From Chlorobiota bacterium (lineage in GTDB: Bacteria > Bacteroidota > Ignavibacteria > Kapaibacteriales > NICIL-2): a stretch of 64,000 bases of DNA. Made by a program: the position numbers and the translations under genes. Shown here in pieces: positions 63,445-64,000 of this stretch. The stretch is taken from NCBI GenBank assembly GCA_026416585.1, contig JAOAEV010000008.1, positions 1-64,000 on the forward strand. Reading direction: 5' to 3'. The first letter of the stretch is position 1. Each line of letters starts with the position of its first letter. The notes under the pieces were generated by a model, which saw only the letters and a program-made list of their open reading frames with translations, was not told the DNA's origin and ran no database searches.

Positions 63445-64000
63445 GTAAATATCGTAATGAGCGCAAGGATCAGCGCGACTCCCCCAAGAACGAGAGAAAT
63501 CCACACCGACAGTGACATCCGCCGCTCGAGTGCATCAGCACGGCGAATCATTTCCTTGGCACGTGCATTAGCACGCGCCAAGTCTTTGGCCAAATCATTG
63601 TTGCCAAATAGCCGCGCCAACGCTCGTTCGATATGATCATCAACACGTACGCTGTACTCAGACAGCTTTTCATCGAAACGACGTTCGGCATCTTCGAGCA
63701 TCGAAATGATGTATTTATTCGTCTCATCAAGAATGTAGCGTGTCTCAGGAATTTTCTTTTTGTACCGTGCAAGATCCTCACTCAGATCAGCTATTTCTTT
63801 TTTGAAGAACTCTTGCATGGCGTAGATGTGCGAATCGAGCGTTCCCACATCACCTTCGATCGCGCGGAGTTTTGCTGCAATATAGTCTTCGAGCTTGGCA
63901 AAACGGTCGCTTGTTGCTGTTTCGACCATATGCCGGATTGTCATGAGGACAGCGTCAAGTTCGAGAGTTCGCTTGGCAAAACGCTCTTCAAGGACGACAA
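63441..64000 (-). CDS. Coiled-coil protein with C-terminal membrane anchor, cut by window edge
   Basis: The visible part is a coiled coil ending in one hydrophobic helix (SLSVWISLVLGGVALILALIT) at the extreme C-terminus. Although an ATG lies at 63944, the reading frame stays open, without stop, to base 64000. The extra residues (VVLEERFAKRTLELDAVL) continue the same charged helical pattern. The real start is therefore probably beyond the window. No family is recognised. Its stop overlaps that of the convergent solute-binding gene by four bases. Confidence 0.65.
   Translation of the reverse strand, partial: VVLEERFAKRTLELDAVLMTIRHMVETATSDRFAKLEDYIAAKLRAIEGDVGTLDSHIYAMQEFFKKEIADLSEDLARYKKKIPETRYILDETNKYIISMLEDAERRFDEKLSEYSVRVDDHIERALARLFGNNDLAKDLARANARAKEMIRRADALERRMSLSVWISLVLGGVALILALITIFT

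Noticed and set aside
1-64000. CRISPR arrays, tRNA or rRNA genes, insertion sequences, prophage or attachment sites
   Set aside because: I saw no regularly spaced repeats, cloverleaf-like intergenic stretches, transposase or integrase genes; coding density leaves little room for them.

Overview
The window is a gene-dense bacterial chromosome segment of roughly 50% G+C with about 60 protein genes. I saw no tRNA or rRNA gene, no CRISPR array, no insertion sequence, and no stretch over 300 bases without a gene. The organism looks like a member of the Bacteroidota/Chlorobiota/Kapabacteria (FCB) group, most like Candidatus Kapabacteria. The support is: (a) a full alternative complex III operon in the FCB gene order; (b) a clade II (Sec-type) nos cluster; (c) secreted proteins with type IX secretion C-terminal sorting domains; (d) a Bacteroidota-type conserved protein usually mislabelled asparagine synthetase B; (e) repeated TAnnTTTG promoter elements just upstream of transcription units. 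The lineage is inferred; no rRNA is present to confirm it.

Layout. 60-10360 (minus): cytochrome c, heme O synthase, SCO, DUF420 protein and actABCDEF, a respiratory operon that probably continues off the left edge into cytochrome oxidase genes. 10439-13515 (minus): queD, folE, rnhB and pyrC. 13567-20009 (plus): a DUF4292-like lipoprotein, an LptD-like outer-membrane protein, glmS and a NupC-type nucleoside transporter interrupted by one in-frame stop. 20006-23805 (minus): a Spy-like periplasmic protein, anti-sigma factor and ECF sigma factor, a YbjN-like protein, PspA and a nitrilase-family hydrolase. 23889-26788 (plus): a FliO-domain protein and mreBCD. 26785-33188 (minus): nosY, nosF, nosD, a membrane-module/NosL fusion, nosZ and a cytochrome c lipoprotein, giving N2O respiration.

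33323-43372: smc, a secreted unknown, the asparagine synthetase B-like protein, a DUF1460 protein, a NifU-like protein, purine nucleoside phosphorylase, pth and a TPR lipoprotein. 43365-47238 (minus): hprK, queE and a fused E1 alpha/beta 2-oxoacid dehydrogenase. 47355-53821: a T9SS cargo protein, glyA, a small unknown, mnmM, an FAD oxidoreductase, a small secreted protein and a secreted zinc metalloprotease. 53818-58445: an ABC ATPase, a GT4 glycosyltransferase, a membrane unknown, a GAF/PP2C phosphatase and a DegT aminotransferase. 58522-64000: a MauG-like di-heme peroxidase, a large membrane Fe-S oxidoreductase, an oligopeptide-binding lipoprotein and a coiled-coil membrane protein cut by the right edge.

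Together the genes suggest an aerobic or facultatively N2O-respiring, Gram-negative, rod-shaped heterotroph. Alternative complex III would pass quinol electrons to cytochrome c, which then feeds a terminal oxidase or NosZ. The most notable items are the NupC nonsense codon, the fused NosL, stem-loops after nosZ, the shared promoter motif, and a sigma/anti-sigma/Spy-like envelope-stress module next to pspA.
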